Part shown: positions 11,701 to 23,870 of the stretch, piece after piece | Position numbering within the stretch: the first letter of the stretch is position 1 | Layout of the letters: each line of letters starts with the position of its first letter | Origin: Varanus komodoensis | Taxonomy: Eukaryota > Chordata > Lepidosauria > Squamata > Varanidae | Length of the DNA: 64,000 bases | Direction of reading: 5' to 3' | Assembly (NCBI RefSeq): GCF_004798865.1 | Contig: NW_025335856.1 | Span: 9,532,636 to 9,596,635, forward strand | Translations under genes and position numbers: made by a program | The notes under the pieces: generated by a model | Databases searched by the model: none | The model's input: the letters and a program-made list of their open reading frames with translations, nothing else | Told to the model about the DNA's origin: nothing

Positions 11701-14224
11701 TTTTTTTTTTTTTTGGTCTTCTGAATCGCAGCAGCCAACTAGTGCCTAGCATGAACACTACCCCTGCATGCATTCCTTCCCTCCCTTGTTTCTCTTGGCA
11801 CTCCTCAAGCTCCATGGCTCGTCTTGTGGGACCTTTCCAGTGAGCGTGCGAGTGAACAACCGAAAGGAACAGCACTGATTCCTCTGCAGCACAAATTGAG
11901 CATGAAATGGGCAGTGTGGAAAAGGCTAACAGGGCTACCAGGGGAGAGCTCAATGCCTATTCATAGTCACATTCCACCAAAGAAACGGTAGAATTGGAAG
12001 AAGGGCGATCAAGCGGAATGTGGAGATTTTAATTTGATTTTGCTAGGCTGCAGTTCCCGTGTCTCAGAGCTGATGCCTGGAAGGTTTTTTCAATCAGTGC
12101 TGGAAAACTAAAGACAGTTTTGGAACTCTTAGGCCTTGACTAGGGATTCCAGCTATGGAAAGAAGCAGTCATTGTAGCAAGGGTAAGTGTGGTCTGGATG
12201 GGCATGGATTGTTTTTAAAGCCATATTTTTTTAAATGTTGAAACATATATGGTCTTAACTGTACAAACAGCTGGGAGATACTTTGAGTGTATCCCAGTAT
12301 TCAATGTTGACTGTTAAGCAAATAAATGCATTTAATTCACTTCTTTGTGTGTAGTTCTCCACATTTAGTAGCAAGACTTTTTATACAACACAGTTGCAGG
12401 CTGCAAAATTGGGGGAAGACATAAAATCATCCGTTTTTTCCTCCTCTTCTCTTTGAAGATTAACCTCTGGATTGCCAGTAAATTGGCAATAGCTAAGTAT
12501 ATCTTAGTGTGTCTGAGTTATGATAAAGAAATATTCCTCCTTATGCTGCAAAGAATTTAAAAGAAATTGGAAGCCAGTTGGACAAAATTTAGCATGTTTC
12601 TATTAAACTTTATTTGCATTAGTGGCTAGTAACAGTGTGTGTCTGTGTTCAGATAATGCTGTGCCATGCAGTGCCCGCAGTCCCGAGTTACATGGATAGG
12701 TGTCATTAATGTTACAACAATGGAATGCAGTGGCACAAATGTGTGGCACTCAGTATAAGGAGGCCGCAAGAAAACCTTCTGTTGATGTGCCTCAGTGCTT
12801 TGGGGAGCTTTGAAACATCTTCATAGGTGCCAGATCCTGCTCTGAAGAGGTGAAGCTAGAAGAGAATTGAAAGGGCAGACAGAGGCGCCATATGTTAGCA
12901 GTGGAGGTGCGAAGCTCTGCCTTCTCCTGCAGGTCCTCTCGGATTCGGTTTAATAGTAGGCATGTGTCTTTGCAGGCTACAGGTGGATGAGGGTAGAAGC
13001 AATTGATGATATTTCACCCTTGACTAATTATGCAAACTATTTCCAAAGATGTTTACAGAGTAAGACAGGGATGAGACGTTCACTGCCTCTTTTGGTTCAA
13101 CCATCATTCACCTTCTTGCATTTTCCTCCTCGATGGATCTTAAGTAATAAAAATGGAACAGTTGATCTCACAAAGATTAACTTGTATTTTGTAGTCAGAA
13201 TTCATACAGTTTTTGATGTTGCTTGCATGCCCCTTCAAGATTACTTTTCCACTCTGATGATCTTCAAGCCATATCTAAAATTGTAATGTGGAAAGAGTTC
13301 ATTTATGTGTCTGCTCAAGAAAAAAAGGATTATGGCAAGAATAGAGATATGTGGGAAACGTGCTCTCATGACCAGACAGCTGCAGACCTTGCTTTTTATT
13401 AATTCTACTACAGCTGAGCTATCTGTTCTGTCGCACCACAAGGGGGTTCGTCTTCAGCTGCTCCAAATGTGCTATTGGACAGCTTTGCACATCATGCTAA
13501 GCCACCTTGCGAAAATGATATAGTGCACATTACATGTGCAACAAGCCATGGTGCACTGGACACACGGTTGGGTTCACAATGGCTTGCTCTTACTCCTCTT
13601 CCCTGTCCGCACTCCAGCTGATATCCCGGTGTCCTTTGCAGCAGAACCCTTCTTGTTTCTCCCTTTGGATCTCTACTCCTTCAGTTTGTTGTCTCTTCTT
13701 TTTGCCTCAAAATGGCACAACTGAGAAGATTTTTTTTCAAGTGATGAAAACATTGCATTTGTGGTCATAATTTGGAATTATTTTATTTCACAGGTGAGCA
13801 CTTGTGTAGTCTTGCCTTTTAAGTGTCAATTAGCAAAGTGGAATAGGTAATGAAGATAATGATCTCCCCTGTGTTGTTGGTCAGCAAAGGAACTGCTTCA
13901 CCACTCCCTATTTTCTATAAGGCTTCACACATTCGCTTCACATACCCTGCAGGATGGCTGTTCTCCCCTGTTCCATGGCTTCTGGAAAAACAACCAGTTA
14001 GTGTCCCTCTCCCTTCACATTTGTCCATCCATCTGTAAATGCTGCAAGACAGCATGATTTGTTGATTTTTAATTACATGGATTCTACTGTAAGTTCATAT
14101 TCTGAGTCTAAAAGAAGTTTGTTCAAGGAATGCTTGCTGGACAAATAATGCAATGGTCTTACTAATTCCTGGCAGTACATGTAATTCTGTTATTGACAAT
14201 TAGGCTTGCAAACAATGTATTGTT

Positions 14225-14650
14225 CTTGCAACAGCTTTGTCATTTTCTAAACTGATCTTTAGATGCCATCTTGGTGAAAAATGAAGCTACTGAATTTTTA
14301 GATGCACTTGGGTGTAGTGTATTTTTAGTTGAAGATGTTGCTACTGCCGAGGAAACTTTGTGATGAATTCGGTGTTTTAGAAGGAGCAGAAAGAGGACTT
14401 CCGGAACAAGAACCTTGGGAAAAGCTCCTTGCACTTTCATCAGTGTGGTCCTCCTCATGTAGATCAGTGAAGGCTCTGCAATATCTTCGGGACACATGAT
14501 GCAAGGATATATTTTGTCATCCTAGTAGCATTTTCAGATTCCATTGAACAGTAGTTGCAAATCACGAAGGACTTTCCAACATTTTCACTGGAGGACTTGT
14601 AGTATTGAAACACCTCTCTCTGCTCAATGTTGGTCTCACCATTTCACTGA
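14225..14650 (-). pseudogene. hAT-type transposase N-terminal fragment (BED-like zinc finger)
   Basis: On the minus strand, reading from about 14640, one frame gives EREVFQYYKSSSENVGKSF, then VICNYCSMESENATRMTKYI and LASC. This is the layout of a BED-type zinc finger at the start of hAT transposases: C-x2-C, then ENATRMTKHI..C, with the usual H replaced by Y here. The reading moves into a second frame (CPEDIAE), then a third (EDHTDESARSFSQG), so there are at least two frameshifts. It ends with KNSVASFFTKMASKDQ, like the linker before the catalytic domain. The DDE catalytic region is absent. It is a dead fragment unrelated to ARHGAP32. Confidence 0.6.
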
Positions 14651-15764
14651 ACAAAAGAAAAGAGAAAAATAATTTAGTGGCTAACATGCTAGGAAACATC
14701 AAGCTATATTGTGGGATTGTTGCAACAAAGCATCAGAGGAGTGGGAACTAAGTTATGGTTAACATCAGTCTAACTATCTTAACTGCAGGTAAAAGGCAGG
14801 GAAAACTGCAGGGAAAAAGCTGAATTAGCTGAACTGCAGGTAAAAGGAAGTTCAGTTTTCTGGATTTAGAGAAGTTTAAACTCTTTCAAACCAGTATACT
14901 TTCAGCTTCTTTCTGTACTTTGTCCCAGTCCTTTAAAGCCTATTTTGCAGAAGAGAACCAGATCCACCAACTATATCAATAAGAGGAAGCCCTCAAGCAA
15001 AGAAATTGAGACCTTTCTTTGCTTGTGGCAATGGCAGTGCCCCACAGAGGCAGCATTTGGAAGTTTTAGTCTGAGTTTACTATTTGGGACTTGCTAGGTT
15101 GTAAATCAGTGCACAAGTATTTTAATGATCTGATTACTGGACAGGCTTATGTCATGTGTGGGGCTTCCCCACCCTCCTCCATCCAAGCAGATCAAGACAA
15201 AAAGCTTTCTAACTGAAGTCTTCTTCTGCTACAGCTGCCCTGCCAGGCAGCCTTCATAAAACAAAGCAAGAGTAATGCAGCAGGCAATAACCATAGAAGC
15301 ATTTAGGTTAGACTATTGGCAATTAAGGAAATGAGACTCGGCAATACAAAGATGATTCCAAACAGAATGCGAAAGGTGCTGCAGCTCTTGGTCCAGTTAC
15401 CAAGAATGTCTGAGATTTGTCAGTTGGCCTGCCCTTTCTAGCAATGTACAGGGATGGGAAGGGGTGTCACAGGGTCATGACCTGTTCTCCCCTGTAAACC
15501 CTGCATTCTCTCAGTGCATAAGTATAAGTCTAGTAGAGAGTTTTTTGTAGGACTTTTCCCCTGTGTCATGCATGTGAGTGAAAGGGGCTTTCAGGCTTGC
15601 TCAAATCACATTCAGCCCAAGGGTCGCCCCTTGCCTTTGCTAGGGAGGTACCTCTGCATGCTGGAACCACCTAGTTTTATCTTGCATTATTGACTGGATA
15701 TGTACTCAAGGGTTAACTGCTGCTTTGGCAAGGTGAGCCTTTTTTCTATGCTGCACTGACAGCA

Positions 15765-16510
15765 GGATGGCATTCGATGTGGATGAGTGCAAGGTCTTGC
15801 ACATGGGTCATAGGAATGGGTGTCATAAGTACAGGTTAGGGGACAAGTGGCTGGAGAGCAGCACTTGTGAAAGGGACCTTGGAGTGCTAGTTGACTACAG
15901 GCTAAACATGAGTCAGCAGTGCGATGTGGTGGTCAAGAGGACGAACGCCATCCTTGGTTGCATAGCCAGAAGTGTGGCTTCTAGATCAAGAGAGGTATTA
16001 CTACCACTCTATATGACTCTGGTGTGCCTGCAACTGGAGTATTGTGCTCAGTTCTGGGCTCCACCTTACAGGAAGGATATAGCCAGGTTAGAATTGGTGC
16101 AGGAAGGCCTTGACAGTTATAGGTGGCCTATAAATATGTGTAAGTAAATAAGTGTAGGGCCACACAGATGGTGGCCAGCTTGCAGGGAAAGCCATATGTG
16201 CTGAGACAGAGGGAACTGGGTCTTTTCAGCCTGGTGAAGAGCAGACTCTGAGGGGATCTGTTGGCGACATATAGGTACGTGAGGGGGTGTCATATAGAGA
16301 GGGCTAGAGACCTGTTTTCCCCCATGGAGGAGGGCAGGATGCGTTCTAATGGAGCAAAGCTCAAGAAACCAAGGTTCAATTTGGATGCCAGGAAGTACTC
16401 CCTGACAGGACCCCGAGGGTATGGAATAGGTTTCCATGGGAAGTGGTTGAAGCCCCAGCGGTGAGAGTGTTCAAGGACAGGCTGGGCATGCACATGGTAG
16501 GCATGTCATG
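15765..16510 (+). mobile_element. CR1 LINE fragment, copy 1 (RT C-terminus)
   Basis: The frame at 15767-16147 encodes DECKVLHMGHRN, then ERDLGVLVDYRLNMSQQCD, KRTNAILGCIARSVASRSRE and LEYCAQFWAPPYRKDI. These are hallmark C-terminal motifs of CR1 reverse transcriptase. Downstream sequence to about 16500 continues the CR1 C-terminal and 3' region with frame breaks. The usual 3' tail is not reached before a second copy begins. Confidence 0.85.
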
Positions 16511-16554
16511 AGCAGAGCCAGCTGGGGCTGGGGGTCAGACTCACTCTGTTTCTG

Positions 16555-17125
16555 TGTTTCTATTTCTGATAAGTCAGCCAGCTTCTTTTATGCTGCATTA
16601 ATAGAAGTATCACTTCCAAATCATGTGAAGTACTGGTTCCTCTCTACTCAGCACTCTACTCATCTGGAGTACTTCACCCAGTTCTGGGCACCATAGTTTG
16701 AAAGATGCAGGCAAACTGGAAAGGGTTCAGAGGAGGGCAACGAGGTTTACCTAGGGATTGGAAACAAAGTCTTATGAGAAGAGATTGAAAGAATTGGACA
16801 TGCTTAGCCTTGGGAAGAAAAGAGTTAGGCAAGGTATGATAGCACACTTGAAAGGTTGTCACACAGAGGAACACCAGGATCTCTTCTTGATCAGAGTCCA
16901 GGACATAGTATAATGGGCTCATATCACAGGAAGACTTTCTGAATGTTAGAGCAATACAACAATGGAACCACACCAGAGGCTCTCCCACACCAGAGGCATT
17001 CAGAATACAGCTGGCCAGCCATCTGAGAAGGGAAGTTTAACCTGGAGTCCTGCATTGAGCAGGGGGTTGGACCTGATGGCCTTCTTGGCCCCTTCCATCT
17101 CTTTTATTTTATGATTCTACGATTA
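16555..17125 (+). mobile_element. CR1 LINE fragment, copy 2 (3' end with tail)
   Basis: The motif THLEYFTQFWAP at about 16660-16696 repeats a segment already present in copy 1 at about 16035-16065, so this is a second, separate CR1 piece. It continues through the CR1 3' region with GGGGGTTGGACCTGATGGCC and ends in the ATGATTCTACGATT type tail. Its many differences from copy 1 suggest a different subfamily or greater age. Confidence 0.85.
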
Positions 17126-19523
17126 CTTGCCTACGTGTGTGATGCACAGTGATCACCTGTTTACCTGTAAGTTATAGTTCCTTGAGTGGCATCTGTGCAT
17201 TCACCTAACTCAAGCACTATCCCCACCTTGATGTCAATGTTGAGTTCCATGACTGATGCTGAAGTCATTTTTTGTATATGGCGTTGAATCTGTAGGGAAC
17301 TCTAGCTAATTTCTTCTACTGTACAAGCATGTCTGCATAATAAATATATTTGCATGCGTTTAGGCTATGCTTAGGCATATATCTATGAATGTAACTGTCA
17401 TGGCTCTCATTAATCACATTAATCAGTGGAATGCTGCTCCATGCAAGTCTGATTAATATTTGTTCTAAATACTTTTGCTGCAATCAAGGAAACCCTGGGC
17501 ACAGTAGAAGGCTCAGTGCCATCTGCAGCTGCTGGAATAAACATCGAAACTGTTGTGTAGATACCAGAATATGTGATATATGGAATATATAATATATAAT
17601 ATTTGGAAATACATTGTGCTTATTATTGGATATGATAATCTGTCTCAAGTCATAGCAGTGTATGTGTACTTGAGCGGCTTTTTATGTGGAAACATTTTAA
17701 AAATGTATGTATGTATGGCATGCCAATCCCTCAACAGGCTGATCCTATAGAAGTAAAATCAATTTACTGTATGTTTATTTTATAACATTTTTACTGTAAA
17801 GAAGAGTCATGTGATCTCTGTAGTCACAAATTCACAGCTTTGAGAATTGTAAAAGCAAGCATCCATGAATATTATCTTCTAGATAGAAAAAAATGTCCAA
17901 TAATCTTACAGAAACCTCTGGAAGAGCAAGACATTGTGAATGGTTTAATGGAATTTATTTACCCAGAAATGTAAACATTGCATGAATATACAGCCTCATG
18001 CAGCATAACTAATAATGAATCCTTCTCTCATGATGAATAACCTTTGGATTATAATGTATCTCAAATAGAAAACTATCTTTAGACAAATTTTTCTCCAAAA
18101 ACCATTTTATTTAAAAATCCAATTTAAATTAAAAAATGTGACATTTTGGATTCTTAAAAAAAAATCATTGATTTTATCCACCCTGTTGTTAACTCATCCT
18201 TCAATGGGATTTTTGGAAATGTAATTGGCTGAGGAAGAGGATAGGATATCTTAATGAATGAAAACATTAATCAGTAAAGGATTGAAGGATTAAAAAATTA
18301 ATGAATAAACTTTTTTTTCTTTCCCAGCACTGACAAAATGTAGAAACAACAATACTTTCCAAATGTCATGACATTTTGTTGTTTGATTATAGGCAGCCTC
18401 AGTGCCTGCTCTAAATGTTTCCGTGCCTTGCCAAATAGCAAGCTTATATTCTTGCATTTTGGAAAACTTAAAACACTTCTGGTTTCCATGATACAATGGC
18501 ATGTTCATAGCCAGGTACAGTGTCAGTCTTTCCACTCACTTCTAGTTTGGCTGTATGTTTCTGCTAGCAATGCATGTTTATAGAGGACAAATAGGAATGG
18601 ATTTGTGGTTGATACTTTAGTTGTTGACAGGTCTAAACTGTAAGCAGCGGTTGGAGATAAGCCAGGAGATGTGACTGTGAGTCAGGGATGCAGAAATTGT
18701 CCAGAGTTATACAGAGCTATAGAGAAGCAAGGACCAGTAGCATCCACGTTCAGAGGCACCAGAATCCAGAAATTAGGAGCAAAGGACAAACCAGGTGCTG
18801 GGACTGAAAAACAAGCCAGAGTCGAGACCAGAGAATACATGGAAATGTATTGGCGTTTGGGAAGGCCTTCTTACTCTTATAGTCTTTCTTGTACAGTTGG
18901 ATCCAGTGGCTAGTCCAGGGTCTGAGGGTGCTTAATTACCTTGGCCAGTGCGCCAATCTGCAGTTTTGTGGCTCACCACATGGGACAGCTATGCAGGGAA
19001 CAAGATGTCCCTGGTTCAAGTCAAGCAGCTCCTGATTGTCTTGTGTGTTTAGATAATTTTTCTTTCGTTTATCAATCTTTTCTAGATGTTTGGTTAGGAA
19101 TTATTTCACATGACGCTGTTGTGAATTCAAGAAGAGAAAATTAAATTACCATTTTCTGAACACAATCCACCTGCCGCCAGCAATTCTTCCACCCCCAGCA
19201 TACAGTATGTTTTCAATTGTCTTAAAACTTTCTAGAACTTATACTTGCAATCTTGGCTAATCAATACTAGGGCATCTAATGTATTTCCGATACATTTGCA
19301 TTCCACACAGTGCAATAATCTAATTATGTTTTCAGCCCTTAAAGATCATGCCTGAATTGGGAAACCATCTATATTTTTCATACGCATAATGGAACAGTTT
19401 TGTTTTTAAACAGATCTTCCAAACTCAGAGTATTTGAAAATTTCCTTATGTTTGAGCTGCATGTGCACTGAATTTCTGTTTAATATTTATTAAAATAATC
19501 CAAAATCAAAGGTGTTCTTAGCT

Positions 19524-19526
<3 letters not shown>

Positions 19527-19559
<33 letters not shown>
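19527..19559. repeat. (GT)n microsatellite
   Basis: About 16 uninterrupted GT units inside the intron. Confidence 0.97.
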
Positions 19560-19560
<1 letters not shown>

Positions 19561-20814
19561 TTACCTTATGAAAGTATATATACTCAACTAATTAATGTTC
19601 AGAAAATTATGCCTGGTAGATTGAGATGTAGTCACTCCCTTTTTATTTAGCCTATAATCCTATACACTCTCACCTGAAGTAAGGCCTTGAACGTAATGAG
19701 GTTTACTATATAGAGAATTGCATAGTCACTATATTATATGATTTTTCTATGCTTTTGTGCTATAGAAACTGTGAGTGAGAAGTGAACATCAAATCAAGGT
19801 TCATGCTCTGCTTTAAATGGAGTGTCAACTATTGAAGAGTGTCAACTATTGTCTTATTTTATTCTTTTAAATATCAGATTTTCCTTTTTTCCCTTGACAA
19901 TTAAATGCATTGAATAATATTGAAAGGAATGATAAATTTCTGGTTTTTTCCTGTTGTATATTTCTGTCCTAGCATGTAGGAGATTGGTTGGAAAGCTGAG
20001 AAGACGAACATCATTAGAGGATGTTATAATATCTCAGGCCAGAGACAGCTGGGCAGTTCCCCCCAGTATGTCTTCCCGGACCACTAACCACACCTTCTAG
20101 TTCTTCTTGCCTATAAACCATTCTCTCTAGTTCTCATTCCTAAGGCTCTTTTAGTCCTTTTTATATATAAACTGTGCTAAACTAGCTGCTGGCATGCAGA
20201 CCTGGATGAGGAAATGAATGGTACCATTCACAAATGCCACACCTTTGTTTTATGATCTTCTAGAATATTTACTTAAAAGCAAGCAACTGTGTAGACACAG
20301 TTTATGCCATTTCCATTTCATATTGAAGGTGTGGGATTGCATGATGGAATCAGATCTACACAGGGTGAAGGGAGGACTGGAAGACTTTGCACACATAGTA
20401 AATTAGCATGTCAGGAGAATGACTTCGCCTTGACATCTGTCATCCCATATACAGGAAGGTGTTGCTGCTGCTATTGTAAAATGCAGGATTCCCTATCTGA
20501 ACCTAGCGCAATCCTTTCCATGAGCTTTGTTGCACCAGCCTTGTTAGCTCCCCAATGTGGCAACACTCATTTCTGATATGGCCACCGGCGCATTCAATAC
20601 TCTCCTACAGGTTTAATCTTTAGCTTTGGAGTCAATGATACCTGTGATTTCCTTATTGGTTATTATACTCCTTCGCAAGAGTTTTATATAACAGACACTA
20701 AGATTCCTTGATATGCAGAGCTGGATTTGGATATCCTGCTTTTGTGTGCCTGGTTTATCCCAGTTCACTAATTTGGCCTCTTCCTCTCTCCTCCCCACCT
20801 GTTTATTGGAGTAG

Positions 20815-20901
20815 CTTTCGCTCCCAGAAGAACAGAATGACGTAACAAGGAATGGCTGTGAATCCAAGGAACTCGTCTACCTTGTACAAATCTGTTGCCA
20901 G
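20815..20901 (+). CDS. ARHGAP32: ARHGAP32 coding exon (PX domain, first half)
   Basis: The 87-nt exon encodes LSLPEEQNDVTRNGCESKEL followed by VYLVQICCQ, 29 residues in phase 0 at both ends. Mammalian ARHGAP32 has LSLSEEQNEVMKNGCESKELVYLVQIACQ at this place as I remember it. VYLVQI forms an early PX strand. The acceptor is ttggagtag behind a long pyrimidine tract; the donor is gtaagc. The exon is isolated between introns of 17.0 and 14.3 kb and is easy to miss. Skipping it would keep the frame but remove part of the PX domain. Confidence 0.95.
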
Positions 20902-21174
20902 GTAAGCTTTATGATTCTTGCTCTCCACTCTTTATGAAGCACTGTGTGAGGTATATATTTTATTTCCTTGCCTTTCTCACTCATTTTCTACTGTTTATGT
21001 TGTGGTGTGAGAGAAGTATGGAGTTTAAATAAGAGAAATAAACTTCTGAGCAAGTAGTAAATTAGTTGCAATAATATTTATTCTGGAACTGCAGGTTCAT
21101 TTGTATGCATATGCCTGAATTTTTGTGTATTTTGCATGCGTAGTGTGTTTATTTTCATTCTGGTTAGCCAGTAA

Positions 21175-21300
21175 ATTATTTATTTATTTATTTAGAAAGC
21201 TTCTATGCCACCCCATTTGCCGAGGCCTCGGGGCGGCTTACAATAAATAAATAATAACAATATAAAACAATATAATATAATTGGAGACGTCCTGGTCAGG
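21175..21300. repeat. dispersed squamate repeat with ggcttacaa core
   Basis: TATTTATTTATTTAGAAAGC, ATGCCACCCCATTTGCCGAGG and GGGGCGGCTTACAATAAATAA match the pieces at 44965-45032 and 6998-7110. An AATA-rich stretch and gtcctggtcagg follow, also as at 7148. Confidence 0.65.
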
Positions 21301-21777
21301 TTGGTAAAAGGATGGTTAAGCTGTTAGTTGAAGACTGTAGAAACATTATGGCCATATTACTAATATTTCAGAAGGAGTTTTGAGCTAACTGGTGGGCTGA
21401 AGTGGTGAGCCAGCAGTTTTCTTCTCATAAGTTAAAGCTTACAGATGACTCCTTAGACTAACTTGAACTCCATAACTGGATCGCCTCAGTAAATCTAGGG
21501 GAGCTACTGGGAAAACAAACCTTTATTCAAATAGCTGTGTTGCTGTTTTAGAGTTTGGGATATTGAAGTACTCAATGTTTTTGTATGTCTGCAGTTGATG
21601 TGCAGTAGGTTTCTGGTGCAAATATGTTTATTGAAGCAATTTTTTCCATGCCTAGAAAATAACTCTTCAGTATTCCAGTCAGAATGAAGATTATCCTTTG
21701 TGAATTTTCTGTTATTGCTTAGTTCTATTATAAAATATGATAACTTGTACCCAGTGTTGGCATCTGGGAAAACTTAT

Positions 21778-21862
21778 CTATTTATTTACTCACTTATTTA
21801 TTTATTTAAAGCTTTTGTAGACTGTAGTTCTGCTGACGTCTCAGGATGGATTACAAGAAAAA
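21778..21862. repeat. dispersed repeat fragment (TTTAT lead, 'ctcaggatggattacaa')
   Basis: A TATTTATTTA lead is followed by a decayed version of the tca..gcggcttacaa core seen elsewhere in the window. Assignment is by internal comparison only. Confidence 0.35.
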
Positions 21863-22479
21863 CTTGTTGAACTCTTCTTTTAATCACTGTAACAATGCAA
21901 AAAAAATTCATCTAAATAGAAGTTGATGAGTATAGCTTATCTCTTCAATCGATCAATGAATAAAGCATATTTACTGTCCTAAGACACACACCGTTGAGGC
22001 ATGTGGCAGTGTTGATGCTCCACATTTATTTGGTTTGTGGAATCGACAGCCATAGAAACTGTTTCCCTAGATTCTATGCCAGGCTATTTAGCCTTCTGTT
22101 ATTTACCTATTGATCCATAACTGTTTTAAAACACAGTATGGTACATACTGATGGTGTCCAGAAGATTGGTAGTTGTAGTTTATACTTCTTCGTGACCTCA
22201 GTGCATCACACTTGAGGTTTCTGCTCCTGTTCAGGAAGCTTCTGTAGCTGTAGATTTTTTGGTTGCAACCTTTCCCCCACTGTCTAATGCACATGTCTGT
22301 CATGGGTTCAGCTTCCCATCTCATGAGACAACAGTAGCTTTTATGCTAAGCGTTTCCTCCCCCCTATTTTATTCAACAACAATTTCTCTTCTTTTGTGTT
22401 TCAATCTATACATGTTTCTTTATTCTATTTTTGCTTTTGTTATTCTCTTTCTTACCATGGAAAATTGTGTTGGTCATGA

Positions 22480-23870
22480 AGAACTCTTGTGGCTCTGCAG
22501 GCCCCCTTTCACGAACGCATTATGCGTGGCGGCACGGTTCCTCCAATGGACAGCCCTTCTTTGTGTGGAGACCCACATATTGTTGATGCTCAGCCACACT
22601 GCCAGGCCTTCACAAAACAGGCCAAGCAGAATTATGCCAGTTGGCTCTAAGCTTTAGGAAAAAACACCTTCAGGCTGTGGAGGTGCCAAAAAGTCCATGG
22701 CATAAGTCCATCTCTCCGATAGTCCTCCTCTTGCGGAGGTGACTGTGCATTCCAGTTCAGGCTGTACTGATCCTCTAAACAGGTGGATTGCTGACACACA
22801 GAACAACTAAGAAATTGGCAAAGATAGTGAGTCCTGCCAAAAAAGTGGAAAGAGAAAAAAAGACCCAATGTCAGCTCCTTCTTTGCCAGCAAAACCATCT
22901 ATATGATTTCCTTCTCTGGTCATGTGATCTCTGATGCTACCTATCTGGTTGTGATCATATCAGAAAAAAGGGGAGACAGCTGATAAATGTCAGCTTGGAC
23001 TATCCTCAACCTACATCAGGGAATCCACAACCCAACATCTGCACTTCAACATCCCATTTTATCCTGGAACCTTTCCGTAGTTTGAAAGCTCTGATGGCAG
23101 AACTGTTGAGTTCTGCCTTGTATCATCTCTCTTGAAAGATGGCATTTCTCACAGCCATTACATTGGTTCCCAGGGCCTCTGAACTGTGCATCTGATGAGT
23201 GGATGTCCTGTCATTTTTCACTGGGGCAAGGTGGTGTCGTGTCCAGATGCCACATTCATCCCAGAAGTCATTTCTGGTTTCCACCTGAAAGGATATTGCT
23301 TTCCCTGCATTCTTCACATTTCCTACTTCAATGGAGAGTACTGTGTGTGCTTTGATTTTTTTCTGGCCCTGGCCATTTTTAAAGCATGGAAAGAATTATT
23401 TCACCTTTCCGACCATCCTTTTGTCTGCTACACAGAAAAAGGCAATGGACTGCCAGTTTTGCAGCATTTTGCCAAATGGATGGCTTGGACCATACCTTAT
23501 GAAATGGAGATATTAAACCTAACCGGTCCAATCAGTGCACACTTTACTAGGAGTGTTAGCACATCTGTTGCATTTGCACAAGGGTCACCACACCTGAGTT
23601 GTGCTGGGCTGTGAACTGGTTGACTCTGTCCGCTTTTGTCAAGCACTGCCCTCTAAGTGCCTGAGCCAGAACACATTGCTCTTTTGACCATGCAGTTCTT
23701 CCTTCTGTCTTCCACTGATGACACCACCCACCTCCAGTAGTTGGTGCTGTTCATTGGCACCATAGATTTCTTCTGATCTTGAGGGAATAAATGAGAACCT
23801 GCTTCAGACATAAGCACTAGATGTGAGCGGAGGGAGGGGTCCCTCCAAAGTTTCCTCATGTATAGAAGCC
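22480..23870 (+). mobile_element. DIRS-type (tyrosine recombinase) retroelement fossil
   Basis: The + strand keeps pieces of a DIRS tyrosine recombinase. One is PDATFIPEVISGFHL near 23240, where intact elements have R-P-D-V-T-F-L-P. Another, near 23540, corresponds to the conserved H-S-T-R-S-V region with ISAHFTRSV. The stretch between has the expected order and spacing. The element is broken, with several interruptions, and is 5'-truncated. No terminal repeats were seen. Divergence suggests an old insertion. The left edge (22480-22960) is assigned only because the sequence looks like the same element; 22960-23870 is the firmer part. Confidence 0.6.

Larger units (their letters stand above)
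3768..20814 (+). other. ARHGAP32: ARHGAP32 intron, 17 kb
   Basis: This is a long intron between the two first PX-region exons. It holds a strong hairpin near 4553, microsatellites, a LINE 3' end, a hAT transposase fragment, two CR1 copies and a possible minus-strand exon at 8606-8771, all listed separately. I see nothing I can name in 9150-14200, apart from a poly-T tract at 11699-11715, or in 17130-19500. Open frames up to 121 codons near 11487-11953 resemble no family. Confidence 0.85.

Noticed and set aside
11487-11953. Overlapping 118- and 121-codon frames on opposite strands
   Set aside because: Neither resembles a family, a poly-T tract is translated within them, and mirrored frames are a composition effect.
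15767-16147. 126-codon frame as a host gene
   Set aside because: It is the CR1 reverse transcriptase C-terminus.
18600-19030. Denser block with a B-box-like ggttcaagtc near 19013
   Set aside because: It may be an old retroposed repeat, but no A box at the right distance and no family I can name.
22259-23614. 132- and 142-codon frames as host genes
   Set aside because: They overlap the DIRS-type fossil and are explained by it.
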